Assembly (NCBI RefSeq): GCF_028607085.1
Contig: NZ_CP117411.1
Coordinates: forward strand, 992,001-1,056,000
DNA from: Sphingomonas naphthae
GTDB taxonomy: Bacteria > Pseudomonadota > Alphaproteobacteria > Sphingomonadales > Sphingomonadaceae
Length of the DNA: 64,000 nt
Direction: 5' to 3'
Shown here: positions 43,173 through 52,774 of the stretch, in pieces
How the letters are laid out: each line of letters opens with the position of its first letter
Numbering within the stretch: position 1 is the first letter of the stretch
The notes under the pieces: model-generated
The model's input: only the letters and a program-made list of their open reading frames with translations
What the model was told of the DNA's origin: nothing
The model's database searches: none
Program-made: the position numbers and the translations under genes

Positions 43173-45518
43173 ATGGACGACCTGCTGACAGAGTTCATTG
43201 CCGAAACGCGCGAGACGATGGAGGCGCTGGCCGGCGAGGTCGTCGCGTGGGAGGCGGCGCCCGGCGATCGCGAGCGGCTGGATGCGATCTTCCGCTTCGT
43301 CCACACGGTGAAGGGCAGCTGCGGCTTCCTCGATCTGCCGCGCCTCGGCAAATTGAGCCACGCGGCCGAGGATGTGCTGGCCGACGTGCGCGCCAACCGC
43401 CGCATGCCCGATGCCCGCCTCGTTTCGGCCGTGCTGGGCGTGATCGACCGGATCGGCGAGCTGACCGACGCGATGGAGACCGGCGTCGCCGTCTCCCATC
43501 ACGAGGACGAGCAATTGATCGCCGCGCTTGCCGAACAGGCCGGGCCCGCCGACGCGCCCGAAGGCGCCACCCCCAATACCGTCCAGCCCAGCACCGCGCG
43601 CACCATGGCGCGCAGCATCCGCCTGCCGGTCGATCTGCTCGATCGCATGATGGCGGGCGTGTCCGATCTGGTGCTGGCCCGCAACGAACTCGGCCGCAAA
43701 CTGCGCGACGGCAATGACGAGACCGGCACCGAGGCCGCGTTCGAGCGCCTCTCGCTCACCATCGGCGAGATCCGCGAGGCGATCACCCGCACCCGCATGG
43801 CGCGGATCGACAATCTCTTCTCGGCGCTGCCCCGTCTCGTCCGCGATCTGTGCGCCGATCTCGGCAAGCGCGTGTCGCTCGATATTGACGGCGGCGACGT
43901 CGAACTCGATCGCGAGATGATCGAGATGATCCGCGATCCGCTGACGCATATCGTCCGCAACGCGATCGATCACGGCATCGAACTGCCCGAGGTGCGCGAG
44001 CGCACCGGCAAGCCCGCCGCCGGGCGCCTGCGCATCGGCGCGCGCCAGTCGGGCAACCAGATCCTGATCGACGTGATCGACGACGGGCGCGGCGTGGATG
44101 CCGATCGCCTGCTCGAAAAGGCGCTGATGGCGGGGCAGGTCTCGACCGATCAGGCGCTCCAGATGAACTGGCAGCAGAAACTCGAACTGATGTTCCTGCC
44201 CGGCCTCTCCACCGCCGGTGCCGTCACCGCCATTTCCGGGCGCGGCGTCGGCATGGACGTGGTGCGCGCCAATATCGAGCGGATCGGCGGCCTCGTCGAT
44301 ATCGAGAGCCGGGTCGGCGCGGGGCTGAAGCTCACCCTGCGCGTGCCGCTCACCCTCACCATCATTCCCGCCCTTACCATCCAGACCGGCGACCAGCGCT
44401 TCGCCGTGCCGCGCTCGGCGATCGAGGAGATCGTGCGCGTCGGCGGCAATGCCGTCACGATGGAGAAGATGGGCGACGCCAATGTCGCGCGCATCCGCGG
44501 CCGCCGCCTGCCGGTGGTGGCGCTGGGCGCCTTCATGGGCCTCGAAGGGCAGGGGGCGTCCCGCCCGATCGCCGGCGTGCTGGTCGTCGTCCGCGCGGGC
44601 GGCGGCGAGCGGTTCGCGCTCTTGGTCGATCAGGTCATGGATCATGAGGAACTGGTGGTGAAGCCCGCCGCGCCCGCGATCATGGCCGCCGGGGTCTTCG
44701 CCGGCACCACCCTGCCCGACAACAGCCGGCCGATGCTGCTGCTCGACGTGGCCGGCATCGCCGCTGTCGCCGGGGTCGCCTCGGCCGAGCGCGAGGAGGA
44801 GCGCGCCGAGGCCGCCGTCGTCGAGGTGCCGCCGACCCTGCTGTTCCGCGATCTCGACGGCGTCGATCGCGCCATCCGCCTCGCGCTCGTCGAGCGCATC
44901 GAGGATGTGCCGACCGCGTCGATCGCGATGAGCGGCGGGCGGCTGCGCATGGCGCAGGACGGCCGCATCGTCGCCATCGCCACCTGCGGCGCGCCGCTGC
45001 CCGACGATCGCGTGCGGCTGCTCCGCCTGTCGGACGGCGCCACGCAGGTCGGCTATGCGATCGATCGGGTCAACGATATCGTCGAACTGGCGGGCGATCC
45101 CGTGCCCGCCGCCGCCCCCGGCCCGGTGCTGGGCGTGCTGGCCCACGAGGGGCGTCCGGTCGAACTGCTCGATCCCTTCTGGCTCTTCGCCGAGCCCGCC
45201 GCCTCGGCGCCGGCCGCGAGCCATCATCCGGCCGCCAAGCCGCTCTGCCTGCTGGCCGACGCGAGCGACCCGTGGACCCGGCAGGTGCTGGGGCCGCTGA
45301 TCGCCGCCGCCGGCTACCGCGTCGCCTTCGATGCCGATGGCGAGGCGCCGGCCGACGTGGTGATCGCCTCGTGGGGGGCGTCCGCGCCCGCCGGCGGTGG
45401 CGCGCCGGTCGTCCGCATCCGCCCGCAGGCCGAGCCGCAGGGCGACGACAGCATCTATCGCTACGATCGCGCGGCCCTGCTCGATGCGTTGCGCACCAGC
45501 GTGGGGGGCGGGCGATGA
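43173..45518 (+). CDS. cheA: Chemotaxis histidine kinase with C-terminal extension
   Basis: This 781-residue protein has an Hpt domain with phospho-acceptor His44 (FRFVHTVKGSCGF), no recognisable P2 domain (a short Pro/Ala linker, about 125-150), dimerisation helices, then an ATPase domain with N-box HIVRNAIDHG (about 258), G1 DDGRGVD (about 303) and GRGVGMD (about 355), and a CheW-like domain (about 388-520). It is followed by a further CheW-like stretch and, from about 690, a region like a receiver domain that lacks the phospho-acceptor (LLADASDPWTRQVLGPLI). It couples receptors to CheY. First gene of the operon. Confidence 0.93.
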   Translation: MDDLLTEFIAETRETMEALAGEVVAWEAAPGDRERLDAIFRFVHTVKGSCGFLDLPRLGKLSHAAEDVLADVRANRRMPDARLVSAVLGVIDRIGELTDAMETGVAVSHHEDEQLIAALAEQAGPADAPEGATPNTVQPSTARTMARSIRLPVDLLDRMMAGVSDLVLARNELGRKLRDGNDETGTEAAFERLSLTIGEIREAITRTRMARIDNLFSALPRLVRDLCADLGKRVSLDIDGGDVELDREMIEMIRDPLTHIVRNAIDHGIELPEVRERTGKPAAGRLRIGARQSGNQILIDVIDDGRGVDADRLLEKALMAGQVSTDQALQMNWQQKLELMFLPGLSTAGAVTAISGRGVGMDVVRANIERIGGLVDIESRVGAGLKLTLRVPLTLTIIPALTIQTGDQRFAVPRSAIEEIVRVGGNAVTMEKMGDANVARIRGRRLPVVALGAFMGLEGQGASRPIAGVLVVVRAGGGERFALLVDQVMDHEELVVKPAAPAIMAAGVFAGTTLPDNSRPMLLLDVAGIAAVAGVASAEREEERAEAAVVEVPPTLLFRDLDGVDRAIRLALVERIEDVPTASIAMSGGRLRMAQDGRIVAIATCGAPLPDDRVRLLRLSDGATQVGYAIDRVNDIVELAGDPVPAAAPGPVLGVLAHEGRPVELLDPFWLFAEPAASAPAASHHPAAKPLCLLADASDPWTRQVLGPLIAAAGYRVAFDADGEAPADVVIASWGASAPAGGGAPVVRIRPQAEPQGDDSIYRYDRAALLDALRTSVGGGR

Positions 45519-45949
45519 CCGACAATCTCTATCTGATCGTCTCGATCGCCGGACGTGAAGCCGCTCTGCCCGCCGACCAGATCGAATCGGTGGTGGAGGT
45601 GGACGCCATCACCCCGGTTCCGCGCGTGCGGCCGCATATCGCCGGCCTTTTCGCGCTCCGCAGCCGCGTGCTGACGGTGATCGATTCGACCGCCGCGCTC
45701 GGCCTCGGCAGCGTCGTGGCGGATGGCCCGTCGACCGCCGCGATCGTGCTGGTCGATGGCCATGCCTATGCGCTGCTGGTCGATTCGGTCGATGATGTGG
45801 TGCCGGCCGCTGCGCCGCACCGCCCGCCCGCGATCCTCGATCCCGTCTGGGCCGCCGCCTCGCGCGGGGCGATCGAGCATGACGGGCGCGCGCTGCTGCT
45901 GATCGATCCGGCCTATCTGGTCGAGGGGCCGGCCGCCATGGCAGCATAG
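45515..45949 (+). CDS. cheW: Chemotaxis coupling protein
   Basis: This 144-residue CheW domain reads YLIVSIAGREAALPADQIESVVEV, then GLFALRSRVLTVIDSTAALGL and ALLVDSVDDVV. It links chemoreceptors to CheA. Its ATG overlaps the cheA stop (ATGA). 104 nt separate it from cheY. Confidence 0.9.
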   Translation: MTDNLYLIVSIAGREAALPADQIESVVEVDAITPVPRVRPHIAGLFALRSRVLTVIDSTAALGLGSVVADGPSTAAIVLVDGHAYALLVDSVDDVVPAAAPHRPPAILDPVWAAASRGAIEHDGRALLLIDPAYLVEGPAAMAA

Positions 45950-46053
45950 TAAATGTCTCATAAACCAACAAGTTTCCGGTCCGTTAACGCGACCGTTACC
46001 GATCGATCCTAAACGGGTTCATGTGTTCGATCGCGTTTATGAGGCTGCCTGCA

Positions 46054-46422
46054 ATGAAGACGTGTCTGGTCGTTGACGACTCCAAGGTGATCCGCAAGGT
46101 GGCGAGGCACATCCTCGAAACGCTCGACTTCCAGGTCGACGAGGCCGGCGACGGCCGCGAGGCGCTGGAGAGGGTCACGGGGGCCGAACAGCCCGACGTG
46201 ATCCTGCTCGACTGGAACATGCCGGTGATGAGCGGGATGGAATTCCTCCGCGCCCTGTCCACCACTGATCTGCCGCGCCGCCCCAAGGTGGTGTTCTGCA
46301 CGACCGAAAATTCGATCGGCCACATCCGCGCCGCGATCAGCGCCGGTGCCGACGAATATGTGATGAAGCCGTTCGATCGCGAGACGCTGCACAGCAAGAT
46401 GCAGATCGTGGGCGTCGCGTGA
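46054..46422 (+). CDS. cheY: Chemotaxis response regulator CheY
   Basis: This 122-residue receiver domain alone has acidic pair VVDDS, phospho-acceptor Asp53 (VILLDWNMP), Thr in FCTTEN and Lys in VMKPFD. It should carry the signal from CheA to the flagellar motor or another output. The ATG at 46054 is chosen; an earlier ATG 33 nt upstream adds non-family sequence. The gap before it contains paired GTTAACG/CGTTACCG-like stretches but no clear promoter. Confidence 0.9.
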   Translation: MKTCLVVDDSKVIRKVARHILETLDFQVDEAGDGREALERVTGAEQPDVILLDWNMPVMSGMEFLRALSTTDLPRRPKVVFCTTENSIGHIRAAISAGADEYVMKPFDRETLHSKMQIVGVA

Positions 46423-47567
46423 GCCCAGCGGGGGGCAATGCGATGCTGGCCCCCCGGCCGGCGGCGTGGGGCGCGAGCCCGATGCCGGCCGAGCCGATCC
46501 GGGTGCTGGTGGTGGACGATTCGGTCGTCGCCCGCGCCGTGCTGCGCCGCCTGCTGGAGCGGGCGGGCGATTTCGAGGTCGTCGCCGAGGCCAATTCGGC
46601 CGATCAGGCGCTCGCCAAGCTCCGCCAGCATTGGGCGGACGTGGTGCTGCTCGACATTAACATGCCCGGCACCGACGGGCTGACCGCGCTGCCCGATCTG
46701 ATCGCGGCGGCCAATGGCGCGCGCGTGGTGATCGTCTCGGGCGCCTGTGCCGATGGCGCGGCCGCCACGATCAGGGCGCTGGCGCTGGGGGCCGCGGACG
46801 CCTTGCTCAAGCCCGACGCGGCGCGGATCGGCGCTTCCTTCGGCGATCTCCTCACCGCGCGGCTGCGGCGGCTGGGCCGGGCGACGCCGCTCGCCCCCAA
46901 TGTCCGGCCCCTGCTGCCCAACGATCGCCCGCCGCAGCGGGTGCCGGCGCGGCGCGGGCCGGTCGAGTGTATCGCGCTCGGCTCCTCCACCGGCGGCATC
47001 CACGCGCTCGCCGGTTTCTTCGCCAGCTTCCCCAAGGCATCGACCACGCCGCTGCTGCTGACCCAGCATCTGCCGCCGCCCTTCATGCCCTTCTTCGCCG
47101 CGCAGATCAGCGACATGGTCGGCAGGCGGGCGCAGGTCGCCCAGAGCGGGATGCGGATCGCGCCCGGCGTGGTGCTGGTGGCGCCGGGGGAGGGGCATCT
47201 CACCCTCGTCCGCTCCGGCTCCGACGTGCGCGTGCGGATCGACAGCACGCCGCAGCCCTCCGGCTGCCAGCCGTCGGTCGATCCGATGCTGGCGTCGGTC
47301 GCGCAGATCTACGGCGCGGCCGGGGTCGGCGTCGTGCTGTCGGGCATGGGGCGCGACGGGGTGATCGGCGCCGAGGCGCTGGTGACGGCCGGCGGCGAGG
47401 TGCTGGCGCAGGATCAGGCGAGTTCGGTCGTGTGGGGGATGCCGGGCGTCGTGGCGGCGGCGGGCCTCGCCTCCGAAGTGCGGCCACCGGCGGCGCTGGC
47501 GGGCCATCTGGCGCGGCGCATGGGGTTTCAGGGCATGGGATATCAGGGGGATAAAGGGTGGATCTGA
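46419..47567 (+). CDS. cheB: Chemotaxis protein-glutamate methylesterase
   Basis: This protein of about 382 residues starts with GTG overlapping the cheY stop (GTGA). It has an N-terminal receiver domain (VVDDSVVARAVLRRLL, phospho-acceptor in LLDINMPGTDG) and a C-terminal esterase with Ser in GSSTGG (about 188), His in TQHLP (about 215) and Asp in SGMGRDG (about 312). It demethylates or deamidates chemoreceptors. The C-terminus overlaps cheR by 10 nt. Confidence 0.92.
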   Translation: MSPAGGNAMLAPRPAAWGASPMPAEPIRVLVVDDSVVARAVLRRLLERAGDFEVVAEANSADQALAKLRQHWADVVLLDINMPGTDGLTALPDLIAAANGARVVIVSGACADGAAATIRALALGAADALLKPDAARIGASFGDLLTARLRRLGRATPLAPNVRPLLPNDRPPQRVPARRGPVECIALGSSTGGIHALAGFFASFPKASTTPLLLTQHLPPPFMPFFAAQISDMVGRRAQVAQSGMRIAPGVVLVAPGEGHLTLVRSGSDVRVRIDSTPQPSGCQPSVDPMLASVAQIYGAAGVGVVLSGMGRDGVIGAEALVTAGGEVLAQDQASSVVWGMPGVVAAAGLASEVRPPAALAGHLARRMGFQGMGYQGDKGWI

Positions 47568-48403
47568 GCGCGGACGACCATGCCTTCTTCGCGCGCCTGC
47601 TCGAGCAACGGACCGGACAGCAACTCCAGCCCGGCCGCCGCTGGCGGCTCGATACCGCCCTCCAGGCGGTGCTGAAGAGCCACGCGATCGAGGATGTGCC
47701 CGCGCTCGTCCGGCGCCTGCGGATGGGCGATCCGGTGCTGGCCGAGGCGGTCGCCTGGGCTCTGCTCAACCACGAGACCTTCTTCTTCCGTGACCAGCCG
47801 GCCTTCACCCAGCTCGTCACCGCCGGGCTGCCGGCGCTGCGCGAGTTGCGCGCCGCCCAGCGCCGCCTGCGCATCTGGTCGGCCGGCTGCTCGACCGGGC
47901 AGGAGCCCTATTCGCTCGCCTTCGCTTTCGCCCGCGAACCGAAGGTGTGGGAGGGGTGGCAGATCGACATCGTCGCGACCGACATCTCCCCGCTGGCGAT
48001 CGAGCGCGCCCGCGCCGGCCTCTATACCCAGTTCGAGGCGCAGCGCGGCCTGCCCGTGCAGGAACTCGTCACCCTGTTCGAGCCCGCCGGCGACAGCTGG
48101 CGGGTGTGCGACCGGATGCGCCACAAGGTCCGCTTCAGCCGCCACAGCCTGTTCGACGCGCCCCCGCCGGGCGGCCCGTTCGATCTCGTCCTCTGCCGCA
48201 ACGTCCTCTTCTACTTCGCCCCCGATCGCCGCCGCGCGGTGTTCGCGAACATCGCCTCGGCCATGGCGCCCGACGGCCGGCTGATGCTGGGCGCCGCCGA
48301 AACCGTGATCGGCCAGACCGACGATTTCGCCGTCGACCCCGAACAACGTGGCCTCTACCGCCGCCGCGATGGCGCGGAACCGGCGATGGCGCGGGTGGCG
48401 TAA
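47558..48403 (+). CDS. cheR: Chemotaxis protein methyltransferase
   Basis: This protein of about 281 residues has the N-terminal helical domain and a SAM-binding domain: FRDQPAF, the motif IWSAGCSTGQEPYSLAF, VATDISPLAIERARAGLY, and the conserved FDLVLCRNVLFYF. It methylates receptor glutamates. The GTG start overlaps the cheB stop by 10 nt. Last gene of the che operon; no cheD, cheZ or flagellar genes are in the window. Confidence 0.92.
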   Translation: MDLSADDHAFFARLLEQRTGQQLQPGRRWRLDTALQAVLKSHAIEDVPALVRRLRMGDPVLAEAVAWALLNHETFFFRDQPAFTQLVTAGLPALRELRAAQRRLRIWSAGCSTGQEPYSLAFAFAREPKVWEGWQIDIVATDISPLAIERARAGLYTQFEAQRGLPVQELVTLFEPAGDSWRVCDRMRHKVRFSRHSLFDAPPPGGPFDLVLCRNVLFYFAPDRRRAVFANIASAMAPDGRLMLGAAETVIGQTDDFAVDPEQRGLYRRRDGAEPAMARVA

Positions 48404-48425
48404 GGCTCGGCCTGAACCCGGTCGT

Positions 48426-49172
48426 TTACGCCTCCGGGTAATCCGCCCCGACGAAGTACAGCCCATCCGGCGGGGCATTATGGCCCAGCGCGGCCCGGTC
48501 GCGCGCCTCCAACGCGGCCCGCAAGTCCGCCGCGCTCCACTTGCCCTGGCCCACCAGCGCCAGACACCCCACCATCGATCGCACCTGATGGTGCAGGAAG
48601 GAGCGCGCCGCCGCCTCCACCTCGATCGCATCGCCCACCCGCCGCACCGCCAGCCGGTCGAGCGACTTGACCGCGCTCGCGGACTGGCAATGGACCGAGC
48701 GGAAGGTGGTGAAATCGTGGAGGCCGACCAGCTGTTGCGCGGCCGCGTGCATGGCCTCCGCATCCAGCGGCGCGGCGATGCGCCACGCCCGGCCCGCCTC
48801 CAGCGCCAGCGGGGCGCGGCGGTTGACGATGCGATAGACATAGCGCCGGCCGGTGCAGGAGAAGCGGGCGTGCCAGTCGGCGGGCACCTCGGCGCAATCC
48901 AGGATCGCGATCGGATGGGGGCGGACCTTGGCATTGATCGCCTCCATCAGCCGGAAGGGCGCGAACGGCTTCTCCACATCGACATGCGCCGCCATCGCCA
49001 GCCCATGCACCCCCGCGTCGGTGCGGCCGGCGGCCTGCAAGCTCACCGCCTCGCCCGACACGGCGAACACCGCCTCCTCGATCGCCTGCTGCACCGAGGG
49101 GCCGTGATCCTGTCGTTGCCAGCCCATGAAGGGCCGGCCGTCGAACTCCACGGTCAGGCGGAAGCGGGTCAT
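48426..49172 (-). CDS. truA: tRNA pseudouridine(38-40) synthase
   Basis: This 248-residue protein has the TruA opening [19 protein letters not shown], catalytic Asp in [30 protein letters not shown], and [14 protein letters not shown]. It makes pseudouridine in the anticodon arm of tRNAs. The ATG at 49172 overlaps the fmt stop (ATGA). It converges on cheR with 22 nt between. Confidence 0.96.
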   Translation of the reverse strand: MTRFRLTVEFDGRPFMGWQRQDHGPSVQQAIEEAVFAVSGEAVSLQAAGRTDAGVHGLAMAAHVDVEKPFAPFRLMEAINAKVRPHPIAILDCAEVPADWHARFSCTGRRYVYRIVNRRAPLALEAGRAWRIAAPLDAEAMHAAAQQLVGLHDFTTFRSVHCQSASAVKSLDRLAVRRVGDAIEVEAAARSFLHHQVRSMVGCLALVGQGKWSAADLRAALEARDRAALGHNAPPDGLYFVGADYPEA

Positions 49173-50083
49173 GCGGTGGGCGAGGGAAGGATCGTGCCGA
49201 CGGGCAGATCGAAGCCGCGCAGCAGCGCGTCGGGCGTCATCATTCCCCGGCCGGCGCGCTGGACGATCCCGGGGCGGATCGCGCCTTCCCCACAGGCGAT
49301 GGTGAGCGCGCCGTCCAGCACCTCGCCGGGCGCGCCGCTGCCCGCGACCGGATCGGCGGCGAGGATGCGGATGCGCTCGCCGCCGTGTTCCAGCCAGGCC
49401 CCCGGCGCCGGATTGAAGGCGCGCACGGCGCGGGCGACCTGTTCGGCGGGCAGGGTGAAATCGAGCCGCGCCTCGGCCTTCTCGATCTTGGCTGCATAGG
49501 TCGCGCCCTCGGGCTGCGCGACGGGCGGATGGCCGGGCAGGTCGGCCAGCACCGCCACCATCAGCGCCGCGCCGGTGGTCGCCAGCTCGGCGGTCAGTTC
49601 GCCCGCGCTCTTGTCGCCGGTCGGCGTCTCGATCGCCGCCAGCATCGGCCCCGTGTCGAGCCCGCGCTCCATTTGCATGATCGTCACGCCCGTCATCGCG
49701 TCGCCCGCAAGTATCGCGCGCTGGATCGGTGCCGCCCCCCGCCAGCGCGGCAGCAGCGAGGCATGGATGTTGAGGCAACCGAGCTTCGGCGCATCCAGCA
49801 CCGGCTGCGGCAGGATCAGGCCATAAGCCGCCACGATCGCGACATCGGCACCCAGCGCGGCAAACTCCGCCTGTGCCTCGTCATTCCGCAGGCTGACGGG
49901 GTGGCGCACCTCCAGCGCCAGCATCCGCGCGCGATTGTGGGCCGGCGTCGGCATGTCCGCCTTGCCGCGCCCGGCGGGGCGGGGCGGCTGGGTGTAGACG
50001 CCCACGATCTCGTGCCCGGCCGCGACCAGCGCGTCGAGCGCGGGAACGGCGAAATCGGGGGTGCCCATGAAGATGATCCGCAT
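49169..50083 (-). CDS. fmt: Methionyl-tRNA formyltransferase
   Basis: This 304-residue protein has [19 protein letters not shown], the formyltransferase motif [24 protein letters not shown] with catalytic Asn/His, [22 protein letters not shown], and a C-terminal tRNA-binding domain. It formylates initiator Met-tRNA. The ATG at 50083 is the conserved family start. It is divergent from recR and def, a common clustering of formyl-cycle genes. Confidence 0.96.
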   Translation of the reverse strand: MRIIFMGTPDFAVPALDALVAAGHEIVGVYTQPPRPAGRGKADMPTPAHNRARMLALEVRHPVSLRNDEAQAEFAALGADVAIVAAYGLILPQPVLDAPKLGCLNIHASLLPRWRGAAPIQRAILAGDAMTGVTIMQMERGLDTGPMLAAIETPTGDKSAGELTAELATTGAALMVAVLADLPGHPPVAQPEGATYAAKIEKAEARLDFTLPAEQVARAVRAFNPAPGAWLEHGGERIRILAADPVAGSGAPGEVLDGALTIACGEGAIRPGIVQRAGRGMMTPDALLRGFDLPVGTILPSPTA

Positions 50084-50136
50084 CCACCCCCTCTGGCCGC
50101 TTGGCAGAGGGCGGGGCAAGCCCATATCGTATCGCG

Positions 50137-50733
50137 ATGGCATCTCCCGAAATCGAGGCACTCACCCAGGCACTGTCGCGCCTTCCCGGTCTCGGCCCCC
50201 GCTCGGCCCGCCGCGCGGTGCTGCACCTGCTGAAACGGCGCGAGGCGCTGATGGGGCCCTTGCTCCACGCGCTGGAGGCGGTGAACGCCAAGCTGGTGAC
50301 CTGCTCGACCTGCGGCAATGTCGATACCGCCGACCCCTGCGCGATCTGCGCCGATCCGCGCCGCGACCCCCGGATGCTGTGCGTGGTGGAGGAAGTGGCC
50401 GATCTGTGGGCGCTCGATCGATCGCGACTGTTCCCCGGCCGCTTCCACGTGCTGGGCGGGCGGCTCTCGGCGCTGGAAGGCGTGCGGCCCGAGGATCTCA
50501 CCATCGATCGGCTGGTCGGCCGCATCGCCGAGGGCGGCATCGACGAGGTCGTGCTGGCGATGAACGCCACTTTGGAGGGGCAGACCACCGCCCATTATGT
50601 GGCCGAGCGGATCGAGAAATATCCGGTCCGGGTGACGCAGTTGGCCCACGGCCTGCCGGTGGGCGGCGAGCTGGACTATCTCGACGAGGGGACGCTGGCG
50701 CAGGCGCTGCGGGCGCGGCGGCCGGTCGGGTAG
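50137..50733 (+). CDS. recR: Recombination mediator protein
   Basis: This 198-residue protein has an N-terminal HhH ([24 protein letters not shown]), a four-Cys zinc finger ([18 protein letters not shown]) and a Toprim domain ([27 protein letters not shown]). It loads RecA in RecFOR gap repair. The ATG at 50137 (MASPEIEAL) is the family start. Confidence 0.96.
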   Translation: MASPEIEALTQALSRLPGLGPRSARRAVLHLLKRREALMGPLLHALEAVNAKLVTCSTCGNVDTADPCAICADPRRDPRMLCVVEEVADLWALDRSRLFPGRFHVLGGRLSALEGVRPEDLTIDRLVGRIAEGGIDEVVLAMNATLEGQTTAHYVAERIEKYPVRVTQLAHGLPVGGELDYLDEGTLAQALRARRPVG

Positions 50734-50812
50734 GGATCCGGCTTGTCCCGATGCGCGCTGATGGGCGCAGCCCGAGATTGAAAAATCGCGTCCCTCGCGC
50801 TACCTGAGCCGC

Positions 50813-51346
50813 ATGGCCATCCGCCCCATCCTCGAAGCGCCCGATCCCCGCCTGCGGGTCAAATCCACGCCGGTTGATACGGTCGACGACGATCTGCGCG
50901 CGCTGATCGCCGACATGTTCGACACGATGTACGACGCCCCGGGCATCGGCCTCGCCGCGATCCAGATCGGCATACCGAAGCGCGTGCTGGTCATCGACCT
51001 TCAGGAAGAGGACGACGAAGAGGGCAAGCCGATCCGTACCCCCCGGGTCTTCATCAATCCCGAATTCTACGATCCGTCGGACGATCTGAGCGTCTACAAC
51101 GAAGGCTGTCTTTCGGTGCCGGATCAATATGCCGAGGTCGAGCGCCCGGCGACGGTCCATGCCCGCTGGCTCGACGCCGAGGGCGTCGCGCATGACGAGC
51201 GGATAGAGGGCATGCTGGCGACCTGCATTCAGCATGAGATGGATCACCTCGAAGGCATCCTGTTCATCGATCACCTGTCGCGCATGAAGCGCGAGATGGT
51301 GCTGAAAAAGCTTGAAAAAGCCCGCCGCCAGCGCCGCGCCGCCTGA
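50813..51346 (+). CDS. def: Peptide deformylase
   Basis: This 177-residue protein has the three deformylase motifs: GIGLAAIQIG (motif 1), EGCLSVP (metal Cys) and HEMDHLEG (metal His pair and catalytic Glu). It removes formyl groups from nascent proteins. A short acidic insert (EEDDEEGK) lies between motifs 1 and 2. It follows recR by 79 nt. Confidence 0.96.
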   Translation: MAIRPILEAPDPRLRVKSTPVDTVDDDLRALIADMFDTMYDAPGIGLAAIQIGIPKRVLVIDLQEEDDEEGKPIRTPRVFINPEFYDPSDDLSVYNEGCLSVPDQYAEVERPATVHARWLDAEGVAHDERIEGMLATCIQHEMDHLEGILFIDHLSRMKREMVLKKLEKARRQRRAA

Positions 51347-51347
51347 C

Positions 51348-51363
51348 AAAGCCGTGAGGCTTT
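51348..51363 (+). terminator. Short hairpin after def
   Basis: AAAGCC-GTGA-GGCTTT directly after the def stop forms a 6-bp stem ending in three T. A weak candidate. Confidence 0.4.
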
Positions 51364-51535
51364 CGGCGCTTTGCGCCTGGAATGACGGTGTCACGACCGG
51401 CTCGTGGCCGTCGTATCGATGATTGGCTCATCGCCCGATCGATGCAAAAGTTGATCGGATCGTTGTCGATTCCCGTTTGGACGCTGCTCGGCCCGCTACG
51501 TATCGCTCTCCCACGATAAGGCGCAGGAGAGTCCC

Positions 51536-52717
51536 ATGTTCGAGCAACGCGTGATTTCGGCCAATCCGATGCAGGGCAGCCTCGCCGCGGGCGTGGCGAC
51601 GCTCGACCGGATCAGCAAGGTCACCGTCAGCCTCGCCTTCCTGCCCCTGAAGCGCCCGATTAGCGACGCCAAGGTGCTCACCGGCCGGCAGAAGCCGCTC
51701 ACCGAAGTCGCCTTTCTGTTCGCCGAGATCGAGAGCGAGGGCGGGCTCCACGGCCTCGGCGTCAGTTACTCCAAGCGCGCCGGCGGCCCCGGCCTGTACG
51801 CCCACGCAAAGGAGATCGCCGGCAACCTGATCGGCGAGGATCCCAGCGACATCGCCCGACTGTGGACCAAGCTGGTCTGGGCCGGCGCCTCGGTCGGCCG
51901 CTCCGGCCTCGCCACGCAGGCGATGGCCGCGTTCGATATCGCCTTGTGGGACATGAAAGCCAAGCGCGCCGGGCTGCCGCTCGCCAAGCTGATCGGCGCG
52001 CACAAGGATTCCGTGCGCTGCTACAACACGTCGGGCGGCTTCCTCTCCTCGCCGATCGAGGAGGTGCTGGAGAATTGCCAGGCCTCGATGGGCTCGGGCA
52101 TCGGCGGCATCAAGATCAAGGTCGGCCAGCCCGATCCGATGGAAGATCTCCGCCGGGTCGAGGCGGTGCGCGGCCTGCTCGGCGATTTCCCGCTGATGGT
52201 GGACGCCAACCAGCAATGGGACCGGCCGACCGCTTTCCGCATCGGCCGCATCCTCGAACAATTCAACCTCGTCTGGATCGAGGAACCGCTCGACGCCTAT
52301 GACGCCGAGGGCCACGCGAAGCTGGCGGCGATGCTCGACACGCCGGTCGCCTCGGGCGAGATGCTGTCGAGCGCCGGCGAACATCTGGAACTGATCCGCC
52401 TCGACGCGGTCGATTTCATCCAGCCCGATGCCCCCCGCGTCGGCGGCATCACCCAATTCCTCAAGATCATGACGATGGCCGAGCAGAAGCATATGAAGCT
52501 CGCCCCGCATTTCTTCATGGAACTTCACGTCCACCTCGCGGCGGCCTATCCGCACGACAGCTGGGTCGAGCATTTCGACTGGCTGGAGCCGCTGTTCAAC
52601 GAACGCCTCGACATCGCCGACGGGCGGATGGCGGTGCCGGCGCGGCCGGGCATCGGCATTTCGCTGAGCGATCAGGCGCGGGCGTGGACGGTGGCGACGG
52701 AGGCGATCGCAGGCTGA
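51536..52717 (+). CDS. Enolase-superfamily sugar-acid dehydratase (L-talarate/galactarate dehydratase-like)
   Basis: This 393-residue protein has the superfamily plan: capping domain (SYSKRAGGPGLYAHA), Lys pair in GGIKIKVGQPDP, metal ligands Asp in MVDANQQWD, Glu in WIEEPLDAYD and Glu in VASGEML, and a late catalytic His in LAPHFFMELHVHLAAAYP. These positions fit the talarate/galactarate dehydratase group, in which Lys and His act on the sugar acid. The substrate is not proven. It has a good ribosome site (GCAGGAGAG) and is a lone gene, unrelated in sequence detail to the catB copy at 922. Confidence 0.82.
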   Translation: MFEQRVISANPMQGSLAAGVATLDRISKVTVSLAFLPLKRPISDAKVLTGRQKPLTEVAFLFAEIESEGGLHGLGVSYSKRAGGPGLYAHAKEIAGNLIGEDPSDIARLWTKLVWAGASVGRSGLATQAMAAFDIALWDMKAKRAGLPLAKLIGAHKDSVRCYNTSGGFLSSPIEEVLENCQASMGSGIGGIKIKVGQPDPMEDLRRVEAVRGLLGDFPLMVDANQQWDRPTAFRIGRILEQFNLVWIEEPLDAYDAEGHAKLAAMLDTPVASGEMLSSAGEHLELIRLDAVDFIQPDAPRVGGITQFLKIMTMAEQKHMKLAPHFFMELHVHLAAAYPHDSWVEHFDWLEPLFNERLDIADGRMAVPARPGIGISLSDQARAWTVATEAIAG

Positions 52718-52748
52718 CGGAAGTCAGGTCGCTTCGGTAAAGGGGCGG

Positions 52749-52774
52749 GGGCGGTGCCGGCAGACCGGCCGCCC
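52749..52774. terminator. Hairpin between convergent dehydratase and hemA genes
   Basis: GGGCGG-TG-CCGG (52749-52760) pairs with CCGG-CCGCCC (52765-52774) around loop CAGA, with a 2-nt bulge. It abuts the hemA stop codon. Confidence 0.5.
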
